Of a DNA stretch of 64,000 nucleotides, positions 8,631 to 16,534 are shown in pieces. This DNA is from an uncultured bacterium (GTDB lineage: Bacteria; Bacillota; Clostridia; Oscillospirales; Oscillospiraceae). The translations under genes and the position numbers were made by a program. A model generated the notes under the pieces. It saw only the letters and a program-made list of their open reading frames with translations. It searched no databases and was not told the origin of the DNA. The stretch spans positions 1-64,000 of the forward strand of contig CAMCCC010000001.1 of NCBI GenBank assembly GCA_945873205.1, in the 5' to 3' direction. Every line of letters begins with the position of its first letter. Position 1 is the first letter of the stretch.

Positions 8631-8784
8631 AAGGCTTCCCCTTGAGGGGAAGCTGACGGCGCAGCCGGCTGATGAGGTGGTAAATAAAAACGGAGAAAAA
8701 CAGTGATTTCCGTCAAAAACGAAGGATTTCCACCTCATCCGCCCAGTGTTCGCACTGGGCACCTTCCCCTCCAGGGGAAGGCTT
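8631..8784. repeat. MITE-like element with about 50-bp imperfect terminal inverted repeats
   Basis: The left arm (8631-8680) starts AAGGCTTCCCCTTGAGGGGA and ends GATGAGGTGG. The right arm (8730-8784) is its imperfect reverse complement, starting CCACCTCATCC and ending GGAAGGCTTG. Each arm holds its own nested palindromes: 8635-8652 on the left, and 8741-8760 and 8762-8781 on the right. The 49-base centre is AT-rich and non-coding. The arrangement resembles the short non-autonomous palindromic elements scattered in gut Clostridia genomes. No transposase is present. Confidence 0.75.
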
Positions 8785-8883
8785 GAAAAGCAATTCCCCT
8801 TCTTCGACATGTGGTTCTTTGACAGTCTCAAAGCCTGCCTTCCGGCGGGGGTTGTTTTGCCCCAACAAGGGGCTTTTGGTTTT
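8785..8883. other. Non-coding spacer downstream of the inverted repeat, with a second short hairpin
   Basis: No gene is visible. CCTGCCTTCCGGCGGGGG (about 8834-8851) resembles the EamA terminator stem at 8554. A small hairpin GCCCC-AACAA-GGGGC (8859-8873) followed by TTTTGGTTTT could act as a weak terminator before the next gene. Confidence 0.5.
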
Positions 8884-8893
8884 AAAAGGATTA

Positions 8894-8902
8894 TGTTAGA
8901 AT
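8894..8902 (+). promoter_or_regulatory. Extended -10 promoter for the FliB-like gene
   Basis: TGTTAGAAT fits the extended -10 pattern TGnTAtAAT; no good -35 is seen 17 bases upstream. Transcription would start near 8909, leaving a very short leader and favouring the ATGs at 8916 or 8919. Confidence 0.45.
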
Positions 8903-8915
8903 GGCGCTGGTGATA

Positions 8916-9827
8916 ATGATGCTGTATGTGGAGCCGGATTTTTACGGAGAATTTCAATGCATTGCGGATAAGTGCGCCCATAGCTGCTGCCTGGGCTGGG
9001 AGATCGATATTGACGGGGAAACGGCGGCGCTGTACGAAGGGCTGCCGGGAGAGTTGGGGGAGGAGCTGCGGCAGAAGATGTGCCGGGAGCCGGAGCCTCA
9101 TTTTTGCCTGACGGCGGAGGACCGCTGCCCCTTTCTCAATGAGAGGGGGCTTTGCCGGCTGATTCTGAGCTTCGGGGAGGATGTGCTCTGCGACATCTGC
9201 CGGGAGCACCCCCGGTTTTACAATGACTTCCCGGAGCGGCAGGAGGCGGGACTGGGCCTGTGCTGTGAGGAGGCAACAAGGCTGCTTCTGGCCGGGGAGG
9301 ACCCGCTGAAACTGTTTTTTGTTCAGGATGAAACGGGAGAAGGGGAGGAGCCGGAGCTGATCGCCCTGCGGGGCAAGTTATTTGCCATTCTCAGCGATTC
9401 CGGCCTGCCCATGGAGGAGCGGATCCGCCGCTGCTGCCGGGGGATGGATGTGGAGCCGATTCCCTTTGACGCTGCCTTTTGGCGGGACTTCTTCCTGGGC
9501 CTGGAACGGATGGACGAGGAATGGACAGCGGCGCTGCTGGCGGTGGGGCCGGAGGTTCCGCCCCTGCCGGGAGATGCAAAGCACACCCGGCTGCTGCAAT
9601 ACATGCTCTACCGGCATTTTGCGTCTGCGGAGGATAGGGAGCAGGCGGGGCTGATTTTGCAGTTTTGCGTGCTTAGTCTGCGGCTGCTGTGGGCCATGGA
9701 ACAGAGCGGAGGAGAACTGCGGGAGCTGGTACGGCTCTGGTCGGCGGAGATCGAATATTCCGACGAGAACATCGGGAAAATTGTGGAGAGAATAAAATCT
9801 TTACATTTGCCAAAGGAACAGATATAA
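8916..9827 (+). CDS. FliB-like lysine-N-methylase family protein (YkgJ-type Cys cluster)
   Basis: About 303 residues. The N-terminal third has the Cys clusters of the FliB/YkgJ family: CIADKCAHSCC, then CPFLNERGLCRL, then CDICREHPRF, and a CC pair further on, likely binding an iron-sulfur cluster or metal. FliB proteins methylate lysines on flagellin in enterobacteria, but no flagellar gene is present here, so the target is unknown. The frame is open to an ATG at 8901, but that codon overlaps the predicted -10; 8916 or 8919 is more likely. The prfC promoter is embedded in the 3' end. Confidence 0.75.
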   Translation: MMLYVEPDFYGEFQCIADKCAHSCCLGWEIDIDGETAALYEGLPGELGEELRQKMCREPEPHFCLTAEDRCPFLNERGLCRLILSFGEDVLCDICREHPRFYNDFPERQEAGLGLCCEEATRLLLAGEDPLKLFFVQDETGEGEEPELIALRGKLFAILSDSGLPMEERIRRCCRGMDVEPIPFDAAFWRDFFLGLERMDEEWTAALLAVGPEVPPLPGDAKHTRLLQYMLYRHFASAEDREQAGLILQFCVLSLRLLWAMEQSGGELRELVRLWSAEIEYSDENIGKIVERIKSLHLPKEQI

Positions 9828-9828
9828 T
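9800..9828 (+). promoter_or_regulatory. Promoter for prfC, inside the end of the FliB-like gene
   Basis: TTTACA (9800-9805) and a perfect TATAAT (9823-9828) are separated by 17 bases, upstream of prfC. Confidence 0.75.
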
Positions 9829-9863
9829 AACTTAGTTAGAAATAAGCTAAGAGGAAGTCGATT

Positions 9864-11456
9864 ATGGCAGATTTGAGAAAAGAGATTGAGCGGAGAAGAA
9901 CCTTCGCCATCATATCCCACCCGGACGCGGGCAAAACCACCCTGACCGAGAAGCTGCTGCTCTACGGCGGGGCCATTCAGATGGCCGGTTCCGTCAAGGG
10001 CAAGGCCACCGCCCGCCACGCAGTCTCCGACTGGATGGAGCTGGAAAAGCAGAGAGGCATTTCCATCACCTCCTCCGTGATGCAGTTTGAGTACGAGGGT
10101 TACTGCATCAACATTCTGGACACCCCGGGCCACCAGGATTTCTCCGAGGACACTTACCGCACGCTGATGGCGGCGGACTCGGCGGTGATGGTGATCGACG
10201 CGGCCAAGGGCATCGAGCCCCAGACCAGGAAGCTGTTCAAAATCTGCGCCATGCGGCACATCCCCATTTTCACCTTTATCAACAAGCTGGACCGGGAGGC
10301 CCGCAGCCCCTATGACCTGATGGAGCAGCTGGAGAACGAGTTCGGCATCGGCACCTATCCCATGAACTGGCCCATCGGCTGCGGCCAGGACTTCAAGGGC
10401 GTGTATGACCGGGAGAAGAAGGAGATTCTGGCCTTTAACGAGTTCCACCGGGGCCAGAGCAAGATCCGGGCCATCGAGTGCACCCTGGACGAGACAGAGA
10501 AGCTGGATGAGCTGATCGGCCCCCGGCTGCGTCAGAGCCTGGCGGACGATATTGAGCTGCTGGACGGCGCGGGCTATGACTTCGATATTGATGAAGTGCG
10601 CAAGGGCCGGCTCAGCCCGGTGTTCTTTGGCTCTGCTCTCAACAACTTCGGCGTGGAGCCATTTTTGGAGAGTTTTCTGAAAATGACCATGCCGCCTCTG
10701 GCGAGAATTTCCGGGGACGATATTATCGAGCCTACCGACCCGGGGTTCTCCGCCTTCGTGTTCAAGATTCAGGCCAACATGAACAAGGCCCACCGGGACC
10801 GGATCGCTTTCATGCGCATCTGCTCCGGCCGCTTTGAGCGGGACAAGGAATATTACCATGTGCAGGGGGGCAAGCCCCTGCGCCTGGCCCAGCCCCAACA
10901 GCTGATGGCCCAGGAACGGGCCATCATCGATGAGGCCTATGCCGGGGACATTATTGGCGTATTTGACCCGGGCATTTTCTCCATCGGCGACACCATCTGC
11001 GAAAAGGGGAAGAACATCTGCTTCGAGGGCATCCCCACCTTCGCACCGGAGCATTTCGCCGCAGTGGAGCGGGTGGACACCATGAAGCGCAAGCAGTTTG
11101 AAAAGGGCATCATGCAGATCGCCCAGGAGGGCGCCATCCAGATCTTCCACGAGCCCTTCACCGGCGTGGAGGAAGTGATCGTTGGCGTGGTGGGCGTGCT
11201 GCAGTTTGAGGTGCTGGAGTACCGGCTGAAAACCGAGTACGGCGTGGATGTGCGCCGCCGGGCCATGCCCTATGAGCTGGTGCGCTGGGTGGAGAACGAG
11301 AACATCAAAATCAGCGACCTGAACCTGACCAGCGACACCAAGTGGGTGCAGGATTTCAAGGGCAACAACCTGCTGCTGTTCACTTCCGAGTGGTGCATCA
11401 ACTGGGCCCTGCAGAAGAATGAGGGCCTGATGCTGCGGGAATTCAACCGGGATTAA
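9864..11456 (+). CDS. prfC: Peptide chain release factor 3
   Basis: 530-residue translational GTPase that recycles RF1 and RF2 from the ribosome after termination. GTPase motifs are G1 SHPDAGKTTL, G2 with ISITSS, G3 DTPGHQDF and G4 NKLD. The stretch MNWPIGCGQDFKGVYD and the ending with LNLTSDTKWVQDF are characteristic of RF3 and separate it from EF-G. AAGAGGAAG precedes the ATG. It has its own promoter upstream, and the next gene follows after 25 bases with a good ribosome-binding site. Confidence 0.95.
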   Translation: MADLRKEIERRRTFAIISHPDAGKTTLTEKLLLYGGAIQMAGSVKGKATARHAVSDWMELEKQRGISITSSVMQFEYEGYCINILDTPGHQDFSEDTYRTLMAADSAVMVIDAAKGIEPQTRKLFKICAMRHIPIFTFINKLDREARSPYDLMEQLENEFGIGTYPMNWPIGCGQDFKGVYDREKKEILAFNEFHRGQSKIRAIECTLDETEKLDELIGPRLRQSLADDIELLDGAGYDFDIDEVRKGRLSPVFFGSALNNFGVEPFLESFLKMTMPPLARISGDDIIEPTDPGFSAFVFKIQANMNKAHRDRIAFMRICSGRFERDKEYYHVQGGKPLRLAQPQQLMAQERAIIDEAYAGDIIGVFDPGIFSIGDTICEKGKNICFEGIPTFAPEHFAAVERVDTMKRKQFEKGIMQIAQEGAIQIFHEPFTGVEEVIVGVVGVLQFEVLEYRLKTEYGVDVRRRAMPYELVRWVENENIKISDLNLTSDTKWVQDFKGNNLLLFTSEWCINWALQKNEGLMLREFNRD

Positions 11457-11481
11457 AACAAAATTCTAAGGAGGCTGCGCT

Positions 11482-12087
11482 ATGGCGGAGAAGATCACGA
11501 TCGAAGTGTTCAAAAAGAAGCCCATGGAGGAACTGAGCCAGGCCCTGGCAGACCCGGACGGCAAGCTGGAGACCGGCAGCGGCGCTGCGGCGGTGGCCTC
11601 TGTGGCGGCGGCCCTGCTGTGCCGGGCGGCGGCTGCCACCGGCAAGACCGTCAGCGGCAATGAGCGGCTGGATTACATTGTCCGCAATGGGGAAATCCTG
11701 CGCAGCTACATGGTGCATCTCATCGACGAGGATGTAAAGTGCCGTGGCCCCCTGAAGCGGGCCATGATGGAGGGGGACGCCCGGACCATCGAGGCCGCCC
11801 GCCAGCCGGCGGTCAGCATCAGCGCGGAGATTCTGAACATGATGGGGAAGCTGTTGGAGCTGGCTCAGGAGCTGCGCCCCCTCTGCCCCAAAGAGGCCAG
11901 GCACTACCTGGCTGAGAGCGCGGAGCTGGCCATGGCTGCCGCCCGCACGGCCCGGAGCTACATTGTGGACATGGCCGCCTATTCCAGCGATGAGACCTAC
12001 CGCTTTGTCACCCACCGGGAGAATGAGCTGCTGCTGGCACAGTTTGCCCCCCTGGCGGAGGAAATCATCAGAAGCGCGGAAGCGTAA
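11482..12087 (+). CDS. Cyclodeaminase/cyclohydrolase family protein (FTCD C-terminal-like)
   Basis: 201 residues, helical, matching the stand-alone cyclodeaminase family. The glycine/alanine-rich motif GKLETGSGAAAVASVAAALL near residues 30-50 corresponds to the family signature that binds the folate. Relatives convert 5-formimino-THF to 5,10-methenyl-THF in histidine or purine breakdown. No hut or purine-degradation genes are nearby, so the substrate is inferred only from family. AAGGAGG precedes the ATG, and the gene is likely in one transcript with prfC. Confidence 0.8.
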   Translation: MAEKITIEVFKKKPMEELSQALADPDGKLETGSGAAAVASVAAALLCRAAAATGKTVSGNERLDYIVRNGEILRSYMVHLIDEDVKCRGPLKRAMMEGDARTIEAARQPAVSISAEILNMMGKLLELAQELRPLCPKEARHYLAESAELAMAAARTARSYIVDMAAYSSDETYRFVTHRENELLLAQFAPLAEEIIRSAEA

Positions 12088-12096
12088 GGATAGCAG

Positions 12097-12124
12097 ACAG
12101 GCAGATCACGGGGTCTGCCTGTTT
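12097..12124 (+). terminator. Terminator after the cyclodeaminase-like gene
   Basis: A 9-bp stem (ACAGGCAGA / TCTGCCTGT) is followed by TTTT. It sits only about 20 bases before the glycerate kinase start. Confidence 0.7.
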
Positions 12125-12144
12125 TCGTAAAGTGGGTTGTGGAA

Positions 12145-13266
12145 ATGAAGAAAGTCATTCTTGCGCCGGATTCCTTCAAGGGCACCATAAGTGCCCGGGA
12201 AGTCTGTGACATTGTCAGGGAAGAAGTGAAAAAATGCTGCCCGGATGCGGAGGTGATCTGCGTCCCCATGTCCGACGGCGGGGAGGGTATGAGTGAGAGC
12301 TATGTGTCCCTCATCGGCGGGGAACTGAAAACCAAAGAGGTGACGGGGCCTCTGGGCTGGTTCGTGGATGCGGAATATGGCATCCTGCCGGACGGCACCG
12401 CCGTGATGGAGATGGCCAGCTGCTCCGGGCTGCCCCTGACCAAGGGAAACTTTCAGCCCCTGCACGCCACCACCTGGGGCGTGGGGGAGCTGATGATGCA
12501 TATCCTGGGCCAGGGCAGCAATCGGTTCCTGATCGGCCTGGGCGGCAGCGCCACCAGCGATGGCGGCATCGGCATGGCGGACGCCCTGGGCTACCGGTTC
12601 TATGATAAGGACGGGGTACACCTGGCACCCTATGCCTGGAATCTGGCCAGGGTGGAATGGATCGTACCCCCGGAGAAAATGCCGGAACTGACGGTCACCG
12701 CTGCCTGTGACGTGAACAACCCCCTCTGTGGGCCCCGGGGTGCGGTGGCGGTTTTCGGCCCCCAGAAGGGCTTGAAGCCGGAGCAGATCGGCCCCCATGA
12801 TGAGGCCATGGCCCATTTTGCAGAGGTAATCAAAAGAGAGCTTGGCAAGGACGTGAAGGACATTCCCGGCGCCGGGGCTGCCGGCGGCCTGGGGGCCGGG
12901 ATGCTGGCCTTTGCGGACGCGGAACTTAAGCCGGGGATTGAGATGCTGCTGGACAGCGTGGGCTTTGACCAGATGCTCCGGGGCGCGGACCTGGTGATCA
13001 CCGGGGAAGGGCGGCTGGACGGGCAGAGCCTGGCCGGCAAGGTGCCGGTGGGCGTGGCCCGCCGGGCGAAGGCCAAGGGGGTACCCTGCATTGCTCTCTG
13101 CGGCTGCATCGGCCCGGAGGCGGAGCAGGTGCTTTCCTGCGGGATTGACGCCTATTACGCCAGCTCGGACGGCAGCAGAAGCTTTGAGGAGATTCAAAAG
13201 ACCTGCAGGGAGGATCTGGCGGCCCTGGCGGCAAGGGTGCTGCCAACGCATTTAACAAATGCTTAA
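12145..13266 (+). CDS. glxK: Glycerate kinase (GckA/GarK type)
   Basis: 373 residues. It phosphorylates glycerate with ATP to feed glycolysis. Signatures are the N-terminal KKVILAPDSFKGTISA, SDGGEGM near residue 48, IGLGGSATSDGGIGMADALG in the middle, GAAGGLGAGMLAF, and VITGEGRLDGQSLAGKVPVGV towards the end. The ATG at 12145 starts the family sequence; a GTG six bases upstream is in frame. No strong ribosome-binding site is seen. It ends just before the sirtuin promoter. Confidence 0.92.
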   Translation: MKKVILAPDSFKGTISAREVCDIVREEVKKCCPDAEVICVPMSDGGEGMSESYVSLIGGELKTKEVTGPLGWFVDAEYGILPDGTAVMEMASCSGLPLTKGNFQPLHATTWGVGELMMHILGQGSNRFLIGLGGSATSDGGIGMADALGYRFYDKDGVHLAPYAWNLARVEWIVPPEKMPELTVTAACDVNNPLCGPRGAVAVFGPQKGLKPEQIGPHDEAMAHFAEVIKRELGKDVKDIPGAGAAGGLGAGMLAFADAELKPGIEMLLDSVGFDQMLRGADLVITGEGRLDGQSLAGKVPVGVARRAKAKGVPCIALCGCIGPEAEQVLSCGIDAYYASSDGSRSFEEIQKTCREDLAALAARVLPTHLTNA

Positions 13267-13295
13267 TTGCAAATAGAGCAAAGTTCATATATAAT
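13267..13295 (+). promoter_or_regulatory. Promoter for the sirtuin-tmk unit
   Basis: TTGCAA (13267-13272) and a perfect TATAAT (13290-13295) are spaced 17 bases apart, starting one base after the glycerate kinase stop. Confidence 0.8.
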
Positions 13296-13330
13296 AAACC
13301 AGTTCATGAAGAAAAACGGCGGTGTTTCAT

Positions 13331-14047
13331 ATGGATGAAAAAATATTCCAGTTGCAGAAAATGGTGCAGGAGAGCGACAATATTGTTTTCTTTGGCGGCG
13401 CTGGCGTGAGCACAGAAAGCGGAATTCCCGATTTCCGCAGCGTGGACGGCCTGTACAACCAAAAGTGGAAGTACCCGCCGGAGACCATATTGAGCCACAG
13501 CTTTTTTGAGCGGGACCCGGCGGAGTACTACCGCTTTCACCGGGAGAAGCTGGTGATCGACGGGGTAAAGCCCAACCGGGCTCATCTGCGTCTGGCGGAG
13601 CTGGAGGCGGAAGGAAAGCTGCGGGCGGTGATTACCCAGAATATTGACGGGCTGCATCAGGCCGCCGGCAGCAAAAATGTGCTGGAGCTGCACGGCAGCA
13701 TCCTGCGCGCCTATTGCTCCCGCTGCCGCCGCCCCTACCCGGCGGAGGAGATGAACCGGGGCCAGGGCGTTCCCCGCTGTGTCTGCGGCGGCATCATCCG
13801 GCCGGACATCGTGCTGTACGAGGAGCCGCTGGACGACGATGTGGTGCGCCGGGCCATCGACTACATCCGAAAGGCCGAGGTGCTGATTATTGGCGGCACC
13901 AGCCTGAACGTATACCCGGCGGCGGGCCTGATCAACTACTACAAGGGCGATAAGCTTGTGCTGGTGAATCTCAGCGAGACGCCCTATGACAACTATGCCG
14001 ACCTGGTGATCCACGAAAAGATCGGCGAAGTGTTCAGCCAGATATAA
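13331..14047 (+). CDS. cobB: NAD-dependent protein deacylase, Sir2 family
   Basis: 238 residues. It removes acyl groups from lysines using NAD. The NAD-binding motif GGAGVSTESGIPDFRS, TQNIDGLH, the catalytic histidine in LELHGS, the zinc site (YCSRC and PRCVCGG) and the late GGTSLNVYPAAGL motif are all present, so the enzyme looks active. The ATG at 13331 is preferred to an in-frame GTG at 13322. It is followed after 18 bases by tmk and shares its promoter. Confidence 0.93.
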   Translation: MDEKIFQLQKMVQESDNIVFFGGAGVSTESGIPDFRSVDGLYNQKWKYPPETILSHSFFERDPAEYYRFHREKLVIDGVKPNRAHLRLAELEAEGKLRAVITQNIDGLHQAAGSKNVLELHGSILRAYCSRCRRPYPAEEMNRGQGVPRCVCGGIIRPDIVLYEEPLDDDVVRRAIDYIRKAEVLIIGGTSLNVYPAAGLINYYKGDKLVLVNLSETPYDNYADLVIHEKIGEVFSQI

Positions 14048-14065
14048 GGAGTTAATCTATCAGAT

Positions 14066-14743
14066 ATGAGCAAGGGTAAACTGATCGTGCTGGAGGGCAT
14101 TGACGGCAGCGGCAAGTCCGCCCAATACCGCCGTCTCTGTGCCAGAATGGAAAAGCAGAAGATAGACTATAATCATATTGTGTTCCCCCGCTATGACAAG
14201 GAGAGCAGCGCTTTGGTGCGTATGTATCTCTCCGGCCAGTTCGGCAGTCACCCGGGCGATGTGAACCCCTACGCCGCCTCCACCTTTTACGCGGTGGACC
14301 GCTTTGCCTCCTACCGGGAGGACTGGGGGGAAATCTACGAAAACGGCGGCCTGATTCTTTCCGACCGCTACACCACCTCCAACGCGGTACATCAGGGCTC
14401 CAAGCTGCCGGCGGAGGAACTGCCGGAATTCTTTGCCTGGCTTTACGACCTGGAATACAACAAGATGGGCCTGCCCAAGCCGGACATGGTGATTTATCTG
14501 GACGTGGACGTGGAGACCTCCCTCAGCCGCATGGCCCGCCGCCAGCAGAACACCAATACCAAGGCGGACATCCATGAACAGGATGTGGAGTATCTCCAGC
14601 GCTGCCTGATGACCGCCCGGAAAGCCGCGGACTACTACGGATGGATAAGCATCGATTACCTGAAGGACGGCCAGGAGCGGGATGTGGACGAGAAGAACCA
14701 GGAAATCTTTGACATTATTCTGCGGGAGCTGGGAAACAAATAA
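14066..14743 (+). CDS. tmk: Thymidylate kinase
   Basis: 225 residues. It phosphorylates dTMP to dTDP. The P-loop EGIDGSGKS is near the start, the DR(Y) motif appears as SDRYTTSN, and the lid-like region is SRMARRQQNTNTKADIHEQD. It is slightly longer than most thymidylate kinases. AAGGAG lies upstream. It probably shares the sirtuin transcript. The following hairpin at 14764 has T residues only when read on the minus strand, so it serves the opposite gene better. Confidence 0.92.
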   Translation: MSKGKLIVLEGIDGSGKSAQYRRLCARMEKQKIDYNHIVFPRYDKESSALVRMYLSGQFGSHPGDVNPYAASTFYAVDRFASYREDWGEIYENGGLILSDRYTTSNAVHQGSKLPAEELPEFFAWLYDLEYNKMGLPKPDMVIYLDVDVETSLSRMARRQQNTNTKADIHEQDVEYLQRCLMTARKAADYYGWISIDYLKDGQERDVDEKNQEIFDIILRELGNK

Positions 14744-14756
14744 GCAGAGGATGCGT

Positions 14757-14789
14757 CAAAAAAACAGGAGCATCGAAAGATGCTCCTGT
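14757..14789 (-). terminator. Terminator of the minus-strand Cys-rich microgene
   Basis: The stem ACAGGAGCATC / GATGCTCCTGT (14764-14789) has a run of A on its left side, which reads as T residues on the minus strand. This fits a gene coming from the right. Confidence 0.75.
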
Positions 14790-14802
14790 GTGAAGTGAAG
14801 CC

Positions 14803-14946
14803 TCAGCAGCCGCAGCCGCAGTTGTTGGTATTCTCGCAGCCGCAGCCGCAGTTGTTGCCGCAGCCCCAGCTGTTCCCGCCGCAGCCGAAGAGAATGATGA
14901 TCAGGATGATGATCCAGAGAGAGCTGTTACAACCGTTGCAGAACAT
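14803..14946 (-). CDS. 47-residue Cys/Gly-rich membrane microprotein
   Basis: Small gene found by reading the minus strand. The product begins MFCNGCNSSLWIIILIIILF, so a short CxxC head leads into one hydrophobic segment. The tail is made of Cys-Gly pairs and Asn: three CGCGC-like groups, with 11 cysteines among 47 residues. GAAAGGG precedes the ATG at a normal distance, and a terminator with a T-run follows the TGA. Both support a real gene. Similar tiny high-cysteine proteins occur in Clostridia genomes without known function; metal binding or a spore or envelope role is possible but unproven. Confidence 0.72.
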   Translation of the reverse strand: MFCNGCNSSLWIIILIIILFGCGGNSWGCGNNCGCGCENTNNCGCGC

Positions 14947-15169
14947 AGTTTTACCCTTTCTCCGTGCTTTGATTTTTCAAACTCCCCGCCGCCTGCACGG
15001 GAAGCGGCGGCACATCCTTTGACCTGTGTAGGGGCGATTTCCCATCGCTCGTGCCATCATATGCGAAGAATGGTCCCGGTGCTACAGCCGGGCAAAGGAA
15101 AAGATGAATCACGCCGGGTGCTTTCGCCATGCCGCCGGAAAGCGCCCTTACCGATGCCCCGGCGGCAGA
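14947..15169. other. Intergenic region between the microgene and mltG
   Basis: No gene is supported. It holds a GC-rich hairpin (CCGCCGC / GCGGCGG, 14986-15010) and GTAGGGGCGATTTCCCATCGC near 15027-15047. The latter resembles a common intergenic repeat motif of Oscillospiraceae and may be a decayed repeat. An open frame from 15104 into mltG lacks a ribosome-binding site. Confidence 0.4.
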
Positions 15170-15181
15170 ATGGAGACCAGT

Positions 15182-16534
15182 ATGTCAGGCGATATTGATA
15201 AGATCAATGAAATATTCCGCATCCATGACGAGCAGACAAAAAGCGAGGAGCCTGCGCCGGTGCAGCCGGAGAAGCAGGGAAAGGCGGACAGAAAGACCGG
15301 CCGGGGAAAAAGCTCCCCGGTGAAGGCGGTAGACGATCTGTTCACCGATAAAACCGGTCAGGAGACCCACAATTACACTGGCGACGTGGAATCGGAGCGG
15401 GACTATCACCCGGTGCGCCAGAGCCAGGAATACCGCTCCGGCTGTATGGGCGGGATCATGTACTTCGTGTTTATCGCCTGTGTCAGCGTGGTGCTGGCCT
15501 GCCTGGCCTGGATGGCGGCCAGCGATATGCTGGCGCTGAACAAGAAGGAATTCACCGCGGTGGTGACGCTGCCCATGTCCATCTTCCAGTCGGAGACGGT
15601 GGACACCTATGACGAGGAGGGCAACAAAACCGGCACCAAGCGGGTGACCCACGCGGACATGGACTATGTGACCAACGCCCTGAAGGACGCGGGCCTGATC
15701 GAATACAAGTGGCTGTTCAATATGTTCTGCAAGGTGTCCACCGCCAGCGAGAAGGTGAGCCCCGGGGAATACGAACTGAAATCCACCTTCGACTACCGGG
15801 CCCTGGTCCAGAATATGCGGGCCGGCTCCGCCTCCACAGTGACCATCAATGTGACGCTGCCGGAGGGCTTCAGCATGCACCAGATCTTCAAGCGTCTGGA
15901 GGAGAAAAATGTCTGTTCCTATGAGGAACTGATGGAGTCCGCCGCCAACGACAAGTTCAACTACAGCTTCCTGGAGGACCTTGCGGAAGGCGACGCCACC
16001 CGGCTGGAGGGCTTCCTTTTCCCGGACACCTATGAGTTCTATGTGGGGATGCAGGCCTCCAGCGCCATCAACAAGATGCTGGAGAACTTCTATTACAAAC
16101 AGACGGCGGAGATGCTGCAGAAAGCGGCGGATATGAATATGAGTATCCGGGATGTGGTGAATGTGGCCTCTCTGATCGAAAAGGAAGCCGCCAGCGATGA
16201 GGAGCGGGCAACCATTGCCTCCGTCATCTATAACCGCATCTACGCCAATATGCCCATCGGCATTGACGCGGCCATCCTCTATCCCTACCCGGACCATGAG
16301 GGCGCGCCCACGGCTGAAATGCTGGAGACCGACACGCCCTATAACAACCGTTTGCATATCGGCCTGCCGCCCACGCCCATCTGCAGCCCGGGTCTTGCCT
16401 CCATCAACGCGGCGCTGAACCCGGAGAGCACCGGCTATTACTACTACGCCCTGGATACCAATACCGGGACCCATCGATTCTTTACCAATGAAACGGAGTT
16501 CAATAACTTTGTCGCAACACAGGATTACTCGTAA
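15182..16534 (+). CDS. mltG: Endolytic murein transglycosylase MltG (YceG)
   Basis: 450 residues. It cuts nascent glycan strands at the membrane and so sets their length. A charged cytoplasmic region of about 90 residues leads to one membrane helix (FVFIACVSVVLACLAWM), followed by the LysM-like and YceG domains. The catalytic glutamate lies in ASLIEKEAASDEERATIA, followed by VIYNRI and GLPPTPICSPGLASI. The ATG at 15182 has GGAG six bases upstream. The cytoplasmic extension is longer than in E. coli but common in Clostridia. The U32 gene starts within its end, and the order mltG-U32 matches Bacillus. Confidence 0.93.
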   Translation: MSGDIDKINEIFRIHDEQTKSEEPAPVQPEKQGKADRKTGRGKSSPVKAVDDLFTDKTGQETHNYTGDVESERDYHPVRQSQEYRSGCMGGIMYFVFIACVSVVLACLAWMAASDMLALNKKEFTAVVTLPMSIFQSETVDTYDEEGNKTGTKRVTHADMDYVTNALKDAGLIEYKWLFNMFCKVSTASEKVSPGEYELKSTFDYRALVQNMRAGSASTVTINVTLPEGFSMHQIFKRLEEKNVCSYEELMESAANDKFNYSFLEDLAEGDATRLEGFLFPDTYEFYVGMQASSAINKMLENFYYKQTAEMLQKAADMNMSIRDVVNVASLIEKEAASDEERATIASVIYNRIYANMPIGIDAAILYPYPDHEGAPTAEMLETDTPYNNRLHIGLPPTPICSPGLASINAALNPESTGYYYYALDTNTGTHRFFTNETEFNNFVATQDYS

